Notes: generated by a model not told the origin, from the sequence alone. 64,000 nucleotides of DNA from an uncultured Draconibacterium sp. (GCF_913063105.1 NZ_CAJXYQ010000001.1:186001-250000); one strand, 5' to 3'; positions 48,478-58,760 are shown, counted from the first letter of the stretch. Translations and numbers: made by a program.

Positions 48478-49383
48478 TTACTTTTTATAGCTCATTGCAC
48501 CCAACATGTTGCCATAAATGGTATTTAAGGCTTCCAGGTTCTTGTTGAGTGTTTCCGCATTCTCTTTATATTTTTTCAGTTCATCAACCGATGATGTCAG
48601 GATACTGTTCATTTGTGCCAGGTCCTGATTAAATTTCTGGTTGGCTTTAAACTGATCCTGAGTATCTTTCAATTGGTTTTCAAAACTGCTGTTAAGGCTA
48701 TCCAGGTTCTTGTTCAGTCGATCCAGGTTTCCGGAATACTGTTTTGAACTGTTTCCAATGTTATCCAATTCTCCTGAAATAAGGTCTGATGACTTTTGGT
48801 ATACTGCCGAAAGATTTTTACCCGTTTCAGTCAGCTGGCTTGCTGCAACCGAATATGAGTTAACTAGTGTACTAACCGATTTATCAATTGATTCGTTAGC
48901 CTTGTTATTAATTTGAGCGAACGAGTTCATCGATTCTGATGCTGACCCCAGGTTCTTTACATACATATCAGTAGCTAGAGTAGCAGAAGAAATATCGCTA
49001 ATACCTTTTGCTGTATTACTCAGCTCTGCCAGTCCTTTACTCACATTATCCATTAACTCCGGAGTAAGTTCAGAATTGCCAAACAGTGCTTCAAGTCCTC
49101 CGTTATTTGTGGCTTTTAGCTCTTTCATTTCTTCGAGCTCGTAATCTTCACTCAATTCCGGATACACTTTTTCCCATTCAGGAATTTCCATAGGAGGTTC
49201 GAAAGCCGAAAGGAAGAAAATGAATGCCTCCGTTAGCAATCCTACAGTTAATAACTCGCTGGAGCCTTGCCAGTGTTCTAGCTTAAATAAGGCACCAACC
49301 ATAACAACAGCAGCACCCCATCCATAAACGAACCCCATGAATGTTTTCCAGCGCTTAGTCTTAAAAAGTTCTCCCAGATTCAT
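48478..49383 (-). CDS. gldL: Gliding motility / T9SS protein GldL (PorL)
   Basis: 301-residue inner-membrane motor component. Two N-terminal helices (about 15-35 and 45-65) with the LEHWQGSSELLTVGLLTEAFIFF-type pattern and a conserved membrane Glu that relays protons, then a long cytoplasmic coiled-coil/alpha-helical tail (about 110-300) rich in Ser, Asn and Leu. It precedes gldM by 12 bases and follows gldK by 30. Confidence 0.93.
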   Translation of the reverse strand: MNLGELFKTKRWKTFMGFVYGWGAAVVMVGALFKLEHWQGSSELLTVGLLTEAFIFFLSAFEPPMEIPEWEKVYPELSEDYELEEMKELKATNNGGLEALFGNSELTPELMDNVSKGLAELSNTAKGISDISSATLATDMYVKNLGSASESMNSFAQINNKANESIDKSVSTLVNSYSVAASQLTETGKNLSAVYQKSSDLISGELDNIGNSSKQYSGNLDRLNKNLDSLNSSFENQLKDTQDQFKANQKFNQDLAQMNSILTSSVDELKKYKENAETLNKNLEALNTIYGNMLGAMSYKK

Positions 49384-49413
49384 ATTGTTTGGTATAATTG
49401 TTTAATAATAGGA

Positions 49414-50760
49414 CTAAAATTCTTCTCCAAAAGTTGAGCGAACACAGCGGAAACCTACGTAAGATTTCGTGGTATCCTGATATTCAAAGTTTCGCGTAGA
49501 AACCTGCACAAACTGCGAAATATCTTTCCAGGATCCACCTCTGATTACTTTTCGCTTCATCACAGGAGGGTCATCCTTACGTGCATTGTATGTAAATGTT
49601 GGGTTTAAATCGCTAAAATAGTTATAGCCAGCTTCATCGTAAGCAGTGCTTGTCCACTCGGCAACATTACCGGCCATGTCGTACAATCCGTATTCATTCG
49701 GATCGTAACTACCAACCTTTATCGTTGCAATTGAGCCATCTTCAACATAATTACCGCGTAAGGGTTTAAAGTTGGCCAGAAAAACGCCTTTGTCGTCGCG
49801 GGTATAGTAACCACCCCATGGGTACATCGAAAATTCTTTTCCTCCGCGTGCAGCATATTCCCATTCTACTTCGGTAGGTAAACGGTAAGCCATTAAAGTT
49901 GGCTCACCTCTGTCTTCCAAAAAGTCTGACTGAATTTTTGTTCTCCAGTTACAAAATGCATTCACCTGTTTCCAGGTTAAACCAACCACCGGATAATCAT
50001 CAAAACCCGGATGCCAGAAATAACGCGTAGCAAGCGGCTCGTTGTAGGAGTAAGTAAAATCTCTGATCCAGCAAAGCGTATCGGGATAAACGTGTACCTG
50101 GTCGCGCATCATAAACGATGAACGGTTTTCGATGGGTACTAAATCACCTTCGGTATTGTACACATTACCTTCGTAACGTTGTGTTTCGTAATTAAAGCTG
50201 TTTTGCCTTTTTGCTGCCTGGTGTAAATCAATCCACCAATATTCGTATACAAATTTTCGGGTATCAAATTCTTTTCTACCAAAGAACCGCTCATTTTCCG
50301 GAAGATACATATCTTCCATCGCCATTTGCATATCGGGGTCACTCCAATCGATTTTTTCTCTCCAGTTAATTTCAGGAGGATCGATAATGTTCCCGTCACG
50401 GTCTTCGGTAATCAGGAATTCTGGATACTGATCGCCTAACATCCGACGTGCCATCGATTCTTTTACATATTCAACAAACTGACGATATTCGTTATTGGTA
50501 ATCTCAGTATCATCCATCCAGAACGGATCTTGCGAAACGGTTTTGGTTGGCACACCAGACATACTTGCATCCTGATCGCTAGGCCCAATATTGAAACTTC
50601 CCCGGCGAATGTAAACCATCCCAAGGGGTTGCGTTTCTTTAAATCGCTGCCTTCTTTGTACTCCTGTTAATTCTCCGTTTCCTCCCGAACCACCACCAAG
50701 GCATCCGACAAAACTGAGTGCAATGAAGAATACAGTTGCAATAGAAAGTAGTTTTTTCAT
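49414..50760 (-). CDS. gldK: Gliding motility / T9SS lipoprotein GldK (PorK)
   Basis: 448-residue outer-membrane lipoprotein (FVGCLGGGSG, Cys near residue 20) with an FGE-like fold. The family segments PLGMVYIRRGSFNIG, DTEITNNEYRQFV, YRLPTEVEWEYAARGG, ANFKPLRGNYV and MKRKVIRGGSWKDI are all present. Forms the large ring with GldN. It heads gldK-gldL-gldM-gldN after porP. A second closely related copy closes the locus. Confidence 0.94.
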   Translation of the reverse strand: MKKLLSIATVFFIALSFVGCLGGGSGGNGELTGVQRRQRFKETQPLGMVYIRRGSFNIGPSDQDASMSGVPTKTVSQDPFWMDDTEITNNEYRQFVEYVKESMARRMLGDQYPEFLITEDRDGNIIDPPEINWREKIDWSDPDMQMAMEDMYLPENERFFGRKEFDTRKFVYEYWWIDLHQAAKRQNSFNYETQRYEGNVYNTEGDLVPIENRSSFMMRDQVHVYPDTLCWIRDFTYSYNEPLATRYFWHPGFDDYPVVGLTWKQVNAFCNWRTKIQSDFLEDRGEPTLMAYRLPTEVEWEYAARGGKEFSMYPWGGYYTRDDKGVFLANFKPLRGNYVEDGSIATIKVGSYDPNEYGLYDMAGNVAEWTSTAYDEAGYNYFSDLNPTFTYNARKDDPPVMKRKVIRGGSWKDISQFVQVSTRNFEYQDTTKSYVGFRCVRSTFGEEF

Positions 50761-50870
50761 AATGTGTATTTTACTTTTTCGAGCTCTGATTAGTCGTTAA
50801 AAATAAGTAGAAACAATGAAATAATAAAATATTAATTTCTGTTCCTTTTTTTATTCAATCAATATATAAT

Positions 50871-51812
50871 TTACAAAAACCTAATACTCTTATACTTTTG
50901 GTTACGATTTCGCTCCAAATCAATGGAATAGCTCACAAAAAATTCGTTTGAGGCAAAACCGCCACTTTTTAGCGCCGATGTTACCAAATCAAACGAGTAA
51001 CCAATTCGCATTCCGTTAAACAGTTCCATCCCCATCAACAAGGCTATAGCGTCCTGAACACGGTAGGAGATGCCACCCCAAAATTTATCGTTATAAACAA
51101 CATTTGCATTTAAATCGAGTTGCCAGGTTGCTATATCCGACTTAAAAAAGAACGATGGCCGCACCTCAAATAACGGATCGGATAGCTTAATATTGTATCC
51201 GCCAGATAAATAGTAGGTTCGGGTAAGAAACGCAGTGGACGTTTCATCGAACTTAACTTCGCCCTGATTTAAATGTGTTATAGAAAAACCAGCATAATAC
51301 TTGTTGGTATAAAGGTATGCTCCAAAACCTGCGTCAAAGGTTATTTGGCTCGACTCGGCATTGGGCACTGCAGGGTCTGATTCAGCCTGGGTGTACATTT
51401 CTCCTTCGGGCACACTCCATTCCGGATTAATATTAAAATTATAAATTCCGGGTGAAACGCCCAGTCCCAATGTTCCTAATGCGGTTGTTACTTTGTATGA
51501 ATAGTTAAAATTCACCCAGGTATTCTTATAAAAACCAAATTCATCGCTAATCACATTAACACCTATTCCTCCGGGGGCTCCAAAAGCATCAATGGCAGCA
51601 TCAACACTAAAAACCAGCGTTTTTGGTGCGCCTTCAAACCCCGACCACTGATAACGATTTAAAAGGGTGCCACTTATGGCATCTTCTGCTCCAGCGTACC
51701 CGGGATTTACACTTAACTTATAAAACATGTTATTGGTGTATTGCGGATCTATCTGTCCAAATGATACATAAGTTGTTACCATTAAAATAAAAAAAGATAT
51801 AACTTTTTTCAT
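50871..51812 (-). CDS. porP: PorP/SprF family T9SS outer membrane protein
   Basis: 313-residue protein with a signal peptide (start at 51812, YVSFGQ cleavage), then PorP/SprF-type beta strands: IDPQYTNNMFYKLSVNPGYAGAED near residue 20, NRYQWSGFEGAPKTL, and the closing FEVSYSIDLERN-like region before a basic tail. In P. gingivalis PorP tethers the T9SS to the outer membrane. It lies before gldK in the usual T9SS order. An upstream ATG at 51890 adds residues without signal character. Confidence 0.9.
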   Translation of the reverse strand: MKKVISFFILMVTTYVSFGQIDPQYTNNMFYKLSVNPGYAGAEDAISGTLLNRYQWSGFEGAPKTLVFSVDAAIDAFGAPGGIGVNVISDEFGFYKNTWVNFNYSYKVTTALGTLGLGVSPGIYNFNINPEWSVPEGEMYTQAESDPAVPNAESSQITFDAGFGAYLYTNKYYAGFSITHLNQGEVKFDETSTAFLTRTYYLSGGYNIKLSDPLFEVRPSFFFKSDIATWQLDLNANVVYNDKFWGGISYRVQDAIALLMGMELFNGMRIGYSFDLVTSALKSGGFASNEFFVSYSIDLERNRNQKYKSIRFL

Positions 51813-51929
51813 ACTTCTCTTTTCATAGGGCAATTTAGCCTTTTCTCTGCTGCGGCAAAGAAACAAAATAATGTTGTTTGTAACAATCAACTGTTAACAA
51901 GGTATGCAAAGAACGTTGTTCTGGGGGTA

Positions 51930-53081
51930 TTATTTTAATTTATCATCGGTTTTTTGCACATATTTCAACCAATTTTCAGGAATTTCGTTGTTGCAGGCCA
52001 TTTCGTAATCTTTTTCCGAGCAGGCAAAATATTTTATTTCTCCGTTAACAGCCTGCACCTGAATCCACCATTGTTCGGTATTTTCATTCTTATAAAAAAT
52101 TAGTGGCGAAGCGAGTTCAGGAATTTCCACACGGTAATTTAAGTAGCCGGCACCAGTGCCGGGATTACTTTTGTCGCGTAAAAGATAGCCCTGAACAAAA
52201 TACCACACCAGTTGGGCTGCCAGGTTTACGGCAAGCGGGTCGGCTTCTTCTTTTCCGCTAAGCCCAAACAAGCCAAATACTTTTAAACGAGTGCCGGATC
52301 CGGCATACTTGAGCAACTGGCAGGCTTCGTCGGCATACAAGCCATTGGGCAGCATAAAACGACCCGGTGCTTCCGAGTGTTTTAGCGCACACATATCGAA
52401 ACTGAGAAAATGGCTGTTTCGGAGAATGGGTTCTGCTGCATTAAAATTGTCACGCAGTTTTCCTAATCGCAAGTGCAACCCCATTCCTTTAGTCTTTTTA
52501 AAATAACTTTCAGGAACATAGTGACTTTGGTAGCCAATTAAACTAAACTGGAACAAATCGGGCAGCGTTTTAAACACCTGCGACAAATAGTTACTTTGAT
52601 GCAGTGATTCCACTCCTTTTTTTACATCTAAAAAGGCATCGATAGTGCTAAATGAGAAAAACGGATCGGACATAAAAGCCTGGCAGACACCGTAAGAATA
52701 ATCCTGACTACCACCAATAACAATAGTAACTATATCCAATTCATTCAGGTAATCTACCACATCACGAAGTGCCAGGTAGTTTCCTTTATGGCTACTCGAC
52801 GATTTTAAATTTCCAAAGTCGATAATATTTAGTTTCCCAACACCGGCAAGGCTGTAAAATGCCTGTCGTACTTTGTCGGGATTTGGGGTTAGCTTAAAGT
52901 CGTCCTTTTCGCTGTTAAAGGGCACACCAACAATAGCCAGTTCGATATTCTTTAACCGACTTTCCTGCAGTTTAAGTGTGTTTTTTTCAATACTTGCGCC
53001 CATCGAATATTTCCAGGCAAAGGGCACCACATCTGTGTACTGCGAAAAATCCACGGGATCGAAATAAGGAAACAAGTTCAT
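51930..53081 (-). CDS. Arginase-fold protein lacking metal ligands
   Basis: 383 residues with the ureohydrolase (arginase/formimidoylglutamase) fold. The metal-site motifs are damaged: GG(G/D)H is GGSQDYSYG (His to Gln), DAHxD is IDAFLDV (His to Phe), and SxDxD is SFDMCALKH (second Asp to Cys), so about three of six usual manganese ligands are gone. Enzymatic activity is thus doubtful. It lies between topA and porP in the T9SS locus, about 117 bases from porP, which suggests a role in secretion or motility rather than arginine breakdown. The role is inference. Confidence 0.85.
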   Translation of the reverse strand: MNLFPYFDPVDFSQYTDVVPFAWKYSMGASIEKNTLKLQESRLKNIELAIVGVPFNSEKDDFKLTPNPDKVRQAFYSLAGVGKLNIIDFGNLKSSSSHKGNYLALRDVVDYLNELDIVTIVIGGSQDYSYGVCQAFMSDPFFSFSTIDAFLDVKKGVESLHQSNYLSQVFKTLPDLFQFSLIGYQSHYVPESYFKKTKGMGLHLRLGKLRDNFNAAEPILRNSHFLSFDMCALKHSEAPGRFMLPNGLYADEACQLLKYAGSGTRLKVFGLFGLSGKEEADPLAVNLAAQLVWYFVQGYLLRDKSNPGTGAGYLNYRVEIPELASPLIFYKNENTEQWWIQVQAVNGEIKYFACSEKDYEMACNNEIPENWLKYVQKTDDKLK

Positions 53082-53092
53082 TTTTTTTGTTT

Positions 53093-53127
53093 AAAAATAA
53101 AGGCAAATGAGTAAATCATCTGCCTTT
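53093..53127 (-). terminator. Terminator after topA
   Basis: On the minus strand AAAGGCA and TGCCTTT pair with ATGA/TCAT further in, followed by a T-rich run, 6 bases after the topA stop. Confidence 0.8.
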
Positions 53128-53132
53128 ATCTG

Positions 53133-55466
53133 TTATTTTTTTCTACCTCGTTTGGTTTTTGGCTCAGGAGCTGCTTCAATAAGCTTCATACAATCTTCGT
53201 AATTCAACTCCTCGGCTTTCACTGTTTTTGGTATTTTATAATTTTTCTTTTTGAATTTTATATAGGGACCCCATCTTCCGTTAAGCACCTGCAGCTCGGC
53301 ATCCTCTTCAAAAAGTTTTACCACCGCCTTCCGGTCTTTTTCGCGCTTGGCCTCAATTAGTTCAATAGCCCTGTCTAACTTAACCGAGTACGGGTCGTCT
53401 TCTTTTCCAAGCGATACAAACTTATTATCGTGACGCACATAAGGGCCAAAACGGCCAATGGCAACTGTTACTTTTTTATTTTCATATTCGCCAAGTTCTC
53501 GTGGCAGTTTAAACAAATCAAGTGCTTCTTCAAGCGAAATTGTTTCAATATGCTGCCCCGATCTTAAGCTTGAGAACTGCGGTTTTTCTGCTCCCTCTTC
53601 CTGCGAGGCTTCTCCCAGCTGAGCCAATGGTCCGAAACGACCAATTTTTACCGACACCTGTTTGCCGGTTTTCGGGTCGGTACCTAAAATACGCTCGCCT
53701 TTTGATCGCTCTGCATTCTCCAGTGCATCTTCCACTTTACCATGAAACGGCTGATAGAATTTGTCGATCATCTCGTTCCAAACCTTTTTTCCGTCGGCAA
53801 TATCATCAAATTCCTTTTCCACGTTTGCAGTAAAATTGTAATCCATTATCTGGTCGAAATTTTCCATCAGAAAATCATTTACAACAATACCGATATCGGT
53901 TGGAAAGAGTTTATTTTTTTCAGCTCCTGTAATTTCTGTTTTTTCTTCCTCATTTATCACCCCGTCTTTTAAGGTAAGCACACAGTAGCTTCTTTCAACC
54001 CCCGGACGTTCTTCTTTTACCACATAGTTTCTGTTTTGAACCGTGGTAATGGTTGGCGCATAGGTTGACGGACGGCCTATACCCAGTTCTTCTAATCGTT
54101 TTACCAGCGAAGCTTCAGTAAAACGTGGCGGACGTTGCGAAAAACGCTGGGTAGATACCACTGAACTCATGCGCAACTGGTCGTTTACATGTACCGGCGG
54201 AATAAGTGTTTGTCCATTTCCGTTACTATTTTCATCATCCGTCGATTCGATATACACTCTCAGAAAACCATCAAAAACTATTACCTCACCTGTGGCCTGG
54301 AATTTTTCGGTAGCGTTCGATACGTCAATAGTTACATTGGTACGTTCCAAAATGGCATCAGCCATTTGCGAAGCAATGGTACGTTTCCAGATTAGTTCGT
54401 ACAAGCGCTGTTCCTGAGACGAACCATCAACGGTTTGGTTTTCCATGTAGGTTGGACGAATGGCTTCGTGTGCCTCCTGAGCCCCTTTAGCTTTGGTTTT
54501 AAACTTTCTTATTTTTACATAGTTCTCGCCATGCAATTCAGTAATTTTTTGTTTTGACGTATTTATTGCAAGGCTCGAAAGGTTTACCGAGTCGGTACGC
54601 ATGTAGGTTATTTTACCACTTTCGTAAAGGCGTTGCGCCACGGCCATAGTTTGCGATACCGAGAAACCCAGCTTGCGACTCGCCTCTTGTTGCAAGGTAG
54701 ATGTTGTAAAAGGTTGTGCCGGCGAACGTTTTCCCGGTTTTTTTACCACATCGCTAACCGTAAACTCGGCTGTTTTACATTTTTCGAGAAAAGCATTAGC
54801 CTGCTCGCGTGTTTTAAAACGTTTGGATAATTCGGCTTTTAACTCCGTTGTATTTTCATTTTCGTCGGGTACTAAAAAGTAACCATTTACCCTAAACCAG
54901 GTCTCCGATTTAAAATTACGAATTTCGCGCTCGCGCTCAACAATCAACCTTACGGCAACCGACTGAACACGCCCTGCACTTAACGACGGTTTTACTTTTT
55001 TCCACAAAACAGGCGATACCTCGAAACCAACAATACGATCAAGCACTCTTCGAGCCTGCTGCGCATTTACCAGGTGCTCATCAATTTCTCGCGGTTTTTC
55101 TACTGCACGTGTAATCGCATCCTTTGTTATTTCATGAAAAACAATTCGTTTTATACGGTCGTCTTTCAGCTTTAACACTTCTTTAAGGTGCCAGGCAATA
55201 GCCTCTCCCTCGCGGTCCTCATCGGAAGCGAGCCAAACCATTTCGGCTCCTTTTGCTAACTTTTTTAATTCTGAAACTATCTTTTTCTTGTCAGATGAAA
55301 CGATGTATTTGGGTTGATAATTATTTTGAATATCGATACCAAAGTCTTTCTTTTCCAGGTCTCTGACATGACCCATGCTTGAGGTTACGGTGAATCCTTC
55401 TCCAAGAAATTTCTCAATCGTTTTTGCCTTTGCCGGTGACTCGACTATTACCAGGTTTTTGTGCAT
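53133..55466 (-). CDS. topA: DNA topoisomerase I
   Basis: Relaxes negative supercoils; type IA topoisomerase, 777 residues. The Toprim domain has IVESPAKAKTIEKFL at residue 6, SDEDREGEAIAWH near 82, and the active-site Tyr in ITYMRTDSVNLS near 292. The C-terminal third contains repeated topoisomerase C-terminal units (IGRFGPLAQLG, IGRFGPYVRHD, NGRWGPYIKF), with no CxxC zinc ribbon. It is followed by a terminator and the arginase-fold gene. Confidence 0.96.
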   Translation of the reverse strand: MHKNLVIVESPAKAKTIEKFLGEGFTVTSSMGHVRDLEKKDFGIDIQNNYQPKYIVSSDKKKIVSELKKLAKGAEMVWLASDEDREGEAIAWHLKEVLKLKDDRIKRIVFHEITKDAITRAVEKPREIDEHLVNAQQARRVLDRIVGFEVSPVLWKKVKPSLSAGRVQSVAVRLIVEREREIRNFKSETWFRVNGYFLVPDENENTTELKAELSKRFKTREQANAFLEKCKTAEFTVSDVVKKPGKRSPAQPFTTSTLQQEASRKLGFSVSQTMAVAQRLYESGKITYMRTDSVNLSSLAINTSKQKITELHGENYVKIRKFKTKAKGAQEAHEAIRPTYMENQTVDGSSQEQRLYELIWKRTIASQMADAILERTNVTIDVSNATEKFQATGEVIVFDGFLRVYIESTDDENSNGNGQTLIPPVHVNDQLRMSSVVSTQRFSQRPPRFTEASLVKRLEELGIGRPSTYAPTITTVQNRNYVVKEERPGVERSYCVLTLKDGVINEEEKTEITGAEKNKLFPTDIGIVVNDFLMENFDQIMDYNFTANVEKEFDDIADGKKVWNEMIDKFYQPFHGKVEDALENAERSKGERILGTDPKTGKQVSVKIGRFGPLAQLGEASQEEGAEKPQFSSLRSGQHIETISLEEALDLFKLPRELGEYENKKVTVAIGRFGPYVRHDNKFVSLGKEDDPYSVKLDRAIELIEAKREKDRKAVVKLFEEDAELQVLNGRWGPYIKFKKKNYKIPKTVKAEELNYEDCMKLIEAAPEPKTKRGRKK

Positions 55467-55681
55467 AAATTTTCTAATCCGTTGCTAAAATTTCTGCAAA
55501 TTAAAGAAAATGATAAGCTAAGTTCAAAATTTAAAGCGCTATTTTTTCAAATTCTATATGATTGAAAATGATGATTTTATTTTTAAAAAAGTAAAATATT
55601 ATCCATTTTCGGGCCGTTATTTAAGTTGCTGCCATGGCAGAATGGTATATATTTGTTGCCACATTAAAATCCGCGAAATTC

Positions 55682-58060
55682 ATGAGCGAAACAAAAAGAA
55701 ATTTTAAAAAATACATCTTTGTTTTTTGGTCGGTTGTTGTTGCAGGCTTACTTTCTGTATTTCTGCTTTTCTTTCTGATTGCCAATGGCAAACTGGGTTT
55801 TATGCCCAGCTTTGAGGACCTTGAAAACCCACAAAATATTCTGGCCTCAGAGATATTTTTTGAAGATGGCCCCACCCTGGACAAATACTTTAACCAGGAA
55901 AATCGCACCTATGTAAATTACGAGAACCTGCCCCCACATTTAATTGATGCTTTAATTGCTACCGAAGATGTTCGTTTTTACGACCATTCGGGTATTGATT
56001 TTCGTGGACTGATTAGGGTGGTTAAAGGAATTGTTACCGGAGATACGAGTTCGGGAGGAGGAAGTACCTTGAGTCAGCAGCTGGCAAAAATGCTTTTTCC
56101 GCGCGATCGGTTCTCGAGTAAAACAGAGCTGGTATTACGCAAATTTAAAGAGTGGGTTATTGCGGTTAAGCTGGAACGCAGTTACACCAAGGAAGAAATT
56201 ATTTTGATGTACCTAAACAAGTACGATTACTTAAATAATGCTGTTGGCATACGTTCGGCAGCCGATGTTTATTTTAATATTCAACCCGATTCGCTACAAC
56301 TGCACCAGGCTGCCATGTTGGTGGGAATGGCCAAAAACTCCTCGCTTTTCAATCCGGTTCGCCGCCCCGAGATGGTTTTACAACGGCGGAACGTAGTGTT
56401 GAACCAGATGGAAAAATACGGTTATATTACCGACGAGGTTGCCGACTCGGTTAAACAACTGCCGCTTGACCTGGAATACCAAAAGGTGGATTACAAACTT
56501 GGCCCTGCTCCCTATCTCCGCGAATACATGCGTTTAACACTTACGGCTAAAAAACCTGAGCGCGGAAACTATGCCTCGTGGCAGGAACAAAAATACATTG
56601 AAGATTTGGATGAATGGGAAAACAACCCTTTGTTTGGCTGGTGCAATAAAAACACCAAACCCAATGGCGAACCTTATAATATTTACACCGACGGATTAAA
56701 AATATACACCACCCTTGATTCGCGCATGCAAAAATATGCAGTTGCAGCGGTTGAAGAACACCTTCGAAACGACTTGCAGCCCCTGTTTGATGGCAGCATG
56801 AAAGATCTGAAAAATCCACCTTTTGCCGATAATATGAGCGAAGAAGAGGTGGATGACCTGCTTAACCGGGAAATCAGAAAAAGCGAACGTTACCGTGTGA
56901 TGCACCTGGCGGGTAAAAATTTTAACGACATAAAAAAAGCATTTAGCCAGCCGGTTGAAATGACTGTTTTTAAGTGGGGTGGCGAAGTGGATACACTGAT
57001 GACACCCATGGACTCAGTAAAGTATTACCTGCGTTTTTTCCGCTCGTCGTTTATGGCAATGGATACCGAGTCGGGGAAAGTAAAAGCGTACGTTGGCGGC
57101 CCCAATTACAAGCACTTTATGTACGACATGGTTAAAGGAGGGAAACGCCAGGTTGGTTCAACAGTAAAACCATTTTTGTACACGCTGGCCATGCAAAACG
57201 GACTGACTCCCTGCACCAAAGTTCCATACGTAAGCCAGCAGTTTATTCAGTGGGACGGTACTATTTACGAACCCAAAGATTCGGATGTTGACCCGGAAAT
57301 GGATGGTAAAATGGTTACGCTAAAATGGGGATTGGCCAATTCGAAAAACCGCATATCTGCCTGGGTGTTAAAGCAGTACAACCCACAGGCTGTGGTCGAT
57401 ATAATGAAACACCTTGGAATTTACAGCCCTGTTGACCCGGTAAACTCAATGTTCCTCGGCGTGTCGGATGTTACCTTGTACGAAATGGTTGGCGCGTTTA
57501 ACACTTTTGCCAACCTCGGTGTATTTATTAAACCCTATTTTGTTAGCCGAATTGAAGACCGGCACGGCAATGTAATTGCCCGGTTTGTACCCGAGCGCCA
57601 TGAGGCCATTGACGAGCAAACTGCCTACCTTATGCTTAATTTGTTGCAGGGTGTTATTGATGAAGGCACAGGAATTCGTTTACGCTTTTCAAATTTGAGC
57701 AGAGAACGCGTTACCAAAGAATACGGAAACTTTACCATGCCCATTGCCGGAAAAACAGGAACCACCCAGAACCACTCGGACGGCTGGTTTATTGGCACAA
57801 CTCCAAGGCTTACTGCCGGAGTATGGACCGGTGCCGACCTGCGAAGCATCCATTTTAAAACCATTTCATCGGGCCAGGGAGCAAATATGGCACTGCCCAT
57901 TTGGGGCTATTTTTACAAACAAGTGCTGGCCGACAAAACTATTGGGTATGTTGAAGAGGAAATGGAATTCAAAAAGCCACTTGATTTTAACATCAACCTT
58001 GATTGCGACGAGCTGGAGCAAAAAAATAATTCGCCTGAAGATTTCAACGATTTTTTCTAG
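55682..58060 (+). CDS. mrcA: Penicillin-binding protein 1A (transglycosylase/transpeptidase)
   Basis: 792-residue bifunctional class A PBP that polymerises and cross-links peptidoglycan in the periplasm. N-terminal anchor (about residues 14-36), GT51 domain with ATEDVRFYDHSGID (about 95) and SGGGSTLSQQLAKML, then a transpeptidase domain with GSTVKPF (SxxK, about 500), SKN (ANSKNRISAW) and GKTGTTQ (KTG, about 700). The start at 55682 is preferred; an upstream ATG adds 16 residues without family similarity. Confidence 0.94.
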   Translation: MSETKRNFKKYIFVFWSVVVAGLLSVFLLFFLIANGKLGFMPSFEDLENPQNILASEIFFEDGPTLDKYFNQENRTYVNYENLPPHLIDALIATEDVRFYDHSGIDFRGLIRVVKGIVTGDTSSGGGSTLSQQLAKMLFPRDRFSSKTELVLRKFKEWVIAVKLERSYTKEEIILMYLNKYDYLNNAVGIRSAADVYFNIQPDSLQLHQAAMLVGMAKNSSLFNPVRRPEMVLQRRNVVLNQMEKYGYITDEVADSVKQLPLDLEYQKVDYKLGPAPYLREYMRLTLTAKKPERGNYASWQEQKYIEDLDEWENNPLFGWCNKNTKPNGEPYNIYTDGLKIYTTLDSRMQKYAVAAVEEHLRNDLQPLFDGSMKDLKNPPFADNMSEEEVDDLLNREIRKSERYRVMHLAGKNFNDIKKAFSQPVEMTVFKWGGEVDTLMTPMDSVKYYLRFFRSSFMAMDTESGKVKAYVGGPNYKHFMYDMVKGGKRQVGSTVKPFLYTLAMQNGLTPCTKVPYVSQQFIQWDGTIYEPKDSDVDPEMDGKMVTLKWGLANSKNRISAWVLKQYNPQAVVDIMKHLGIYSPVDPVNSMFLGVSDVTLYEMVGAFNTFANLGVFIKPYFVSRIEDRHGNVIARFVPERHEAIDEQTAYLMLNLLQGVIDEGTGIRLRFSNLSRERVTKEYGNFTMPIAGKTGTTQNHSDGWFIGTTPRLTAGVWTGADLRSIHFKTISSGQGANMALPIWGYFYKQVLADKTIGYVEEEMEFKKPLDFNINLDCDELEQKNNSPEDFNDFF

Positions 58061-58080
58061 GGCCTAGTTAAACACAATGG

Positions 58081-58120
58081 AAAGTGCCGATTCTTTTTCA
58101 AACAAGGATCGGCACTTTTT
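58081..58120. terminator. Bidirectional terminator
   Basis: Perfect 11-bp arms AAAGTGCCGAT and ATCGGCACTTT around a 16-base loop, then T. It separates the convergent PBP1A and nitroreductase genes. Confidence 0.88.
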
Positions 58121-58122
58121 GC

Positions 58123-58647
58123 TTACCTCTCAAAATTATTCAACCTGATTTTTTCCAACTGCAGCTCCTCAAATGGTTTGCCATCGCGCAGCTTTTCAGG
58201 GTAACCAACAGTTACTATGCTTAGTACTTTTATATTCTCCGGAATATTCAGCAAATCCTGAATGTATTTTTCTGACGAGACCGTTTCATCATGCATACGT
58301 TTTCGAATTTGTATCCAGCAGCTTCCCAAACCCAGCGACTGTGCTGTTAACTGTAACAGAATAGAGGCGATAGAACAATCTTCCACCCACACATCATTAA
58401 GGGTTTCGTTGGCGCAAACTACAATGGCGAGCGGTGCAGTTAAAAGCGGTGCAACACCATGAGGCTTACAATTTTTCAGCTGCTCAATCAGTTTTTTATC
58501 GTCAACAAAAACAAACTCCCAGGGATTAATATTTTTTGATGACGGCGAACGCAAGGCAGCTTCCTTAAGTAATTCTATTTTTTCGGGTTCTACTTTTTGA
58601 TGCATGTATTTTCTGATGCTGCGTCGGTTTCTTAATATGTCGATCAT
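58123..58647 (-). CDS. Nitroreductase family FMN oxidoreductase
   Basis: 174-residue flavoprotein of the nitroreductase type. The opening RRSIRKYMHQKVEPEKIELL and LRSPSSKNINPWEFVFV (FMN-binding) are near residues 7-45; SLGLGSCWIQIR near residue 105 and IVTVGYPEKLRDGK near 155 close the fold. Substrate unknown; could reduce nitro groups, quinones or flavins. Confidence 0.9.
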   Translation of the reverse strand: MIDILRNRRSIRKYMHQKVEPEKIELLKEAALRSPSSKNINPWEFVFVDDKKLIEQLKNCKPHGVAPLLTAPLAIVVCANETLNDVWVEDCSIASILLQLTAQSLGLGSCWIQIRKRMHDETVSSEKYIQDLLNIPENIKVLSIVTVGYPEKLRDGKPFEELQLEKIRLNNFER

Positions 58648-58760
58648 TATTTGTATTGGTTAATGATATGCTTAAAGATATAAATTTCAGACCTTCATAA
58701 TACCAACAATCGGCTGCTCTTGAACACCAGTGCCCTTAATAGTGGCTCAAAATATTTCCA

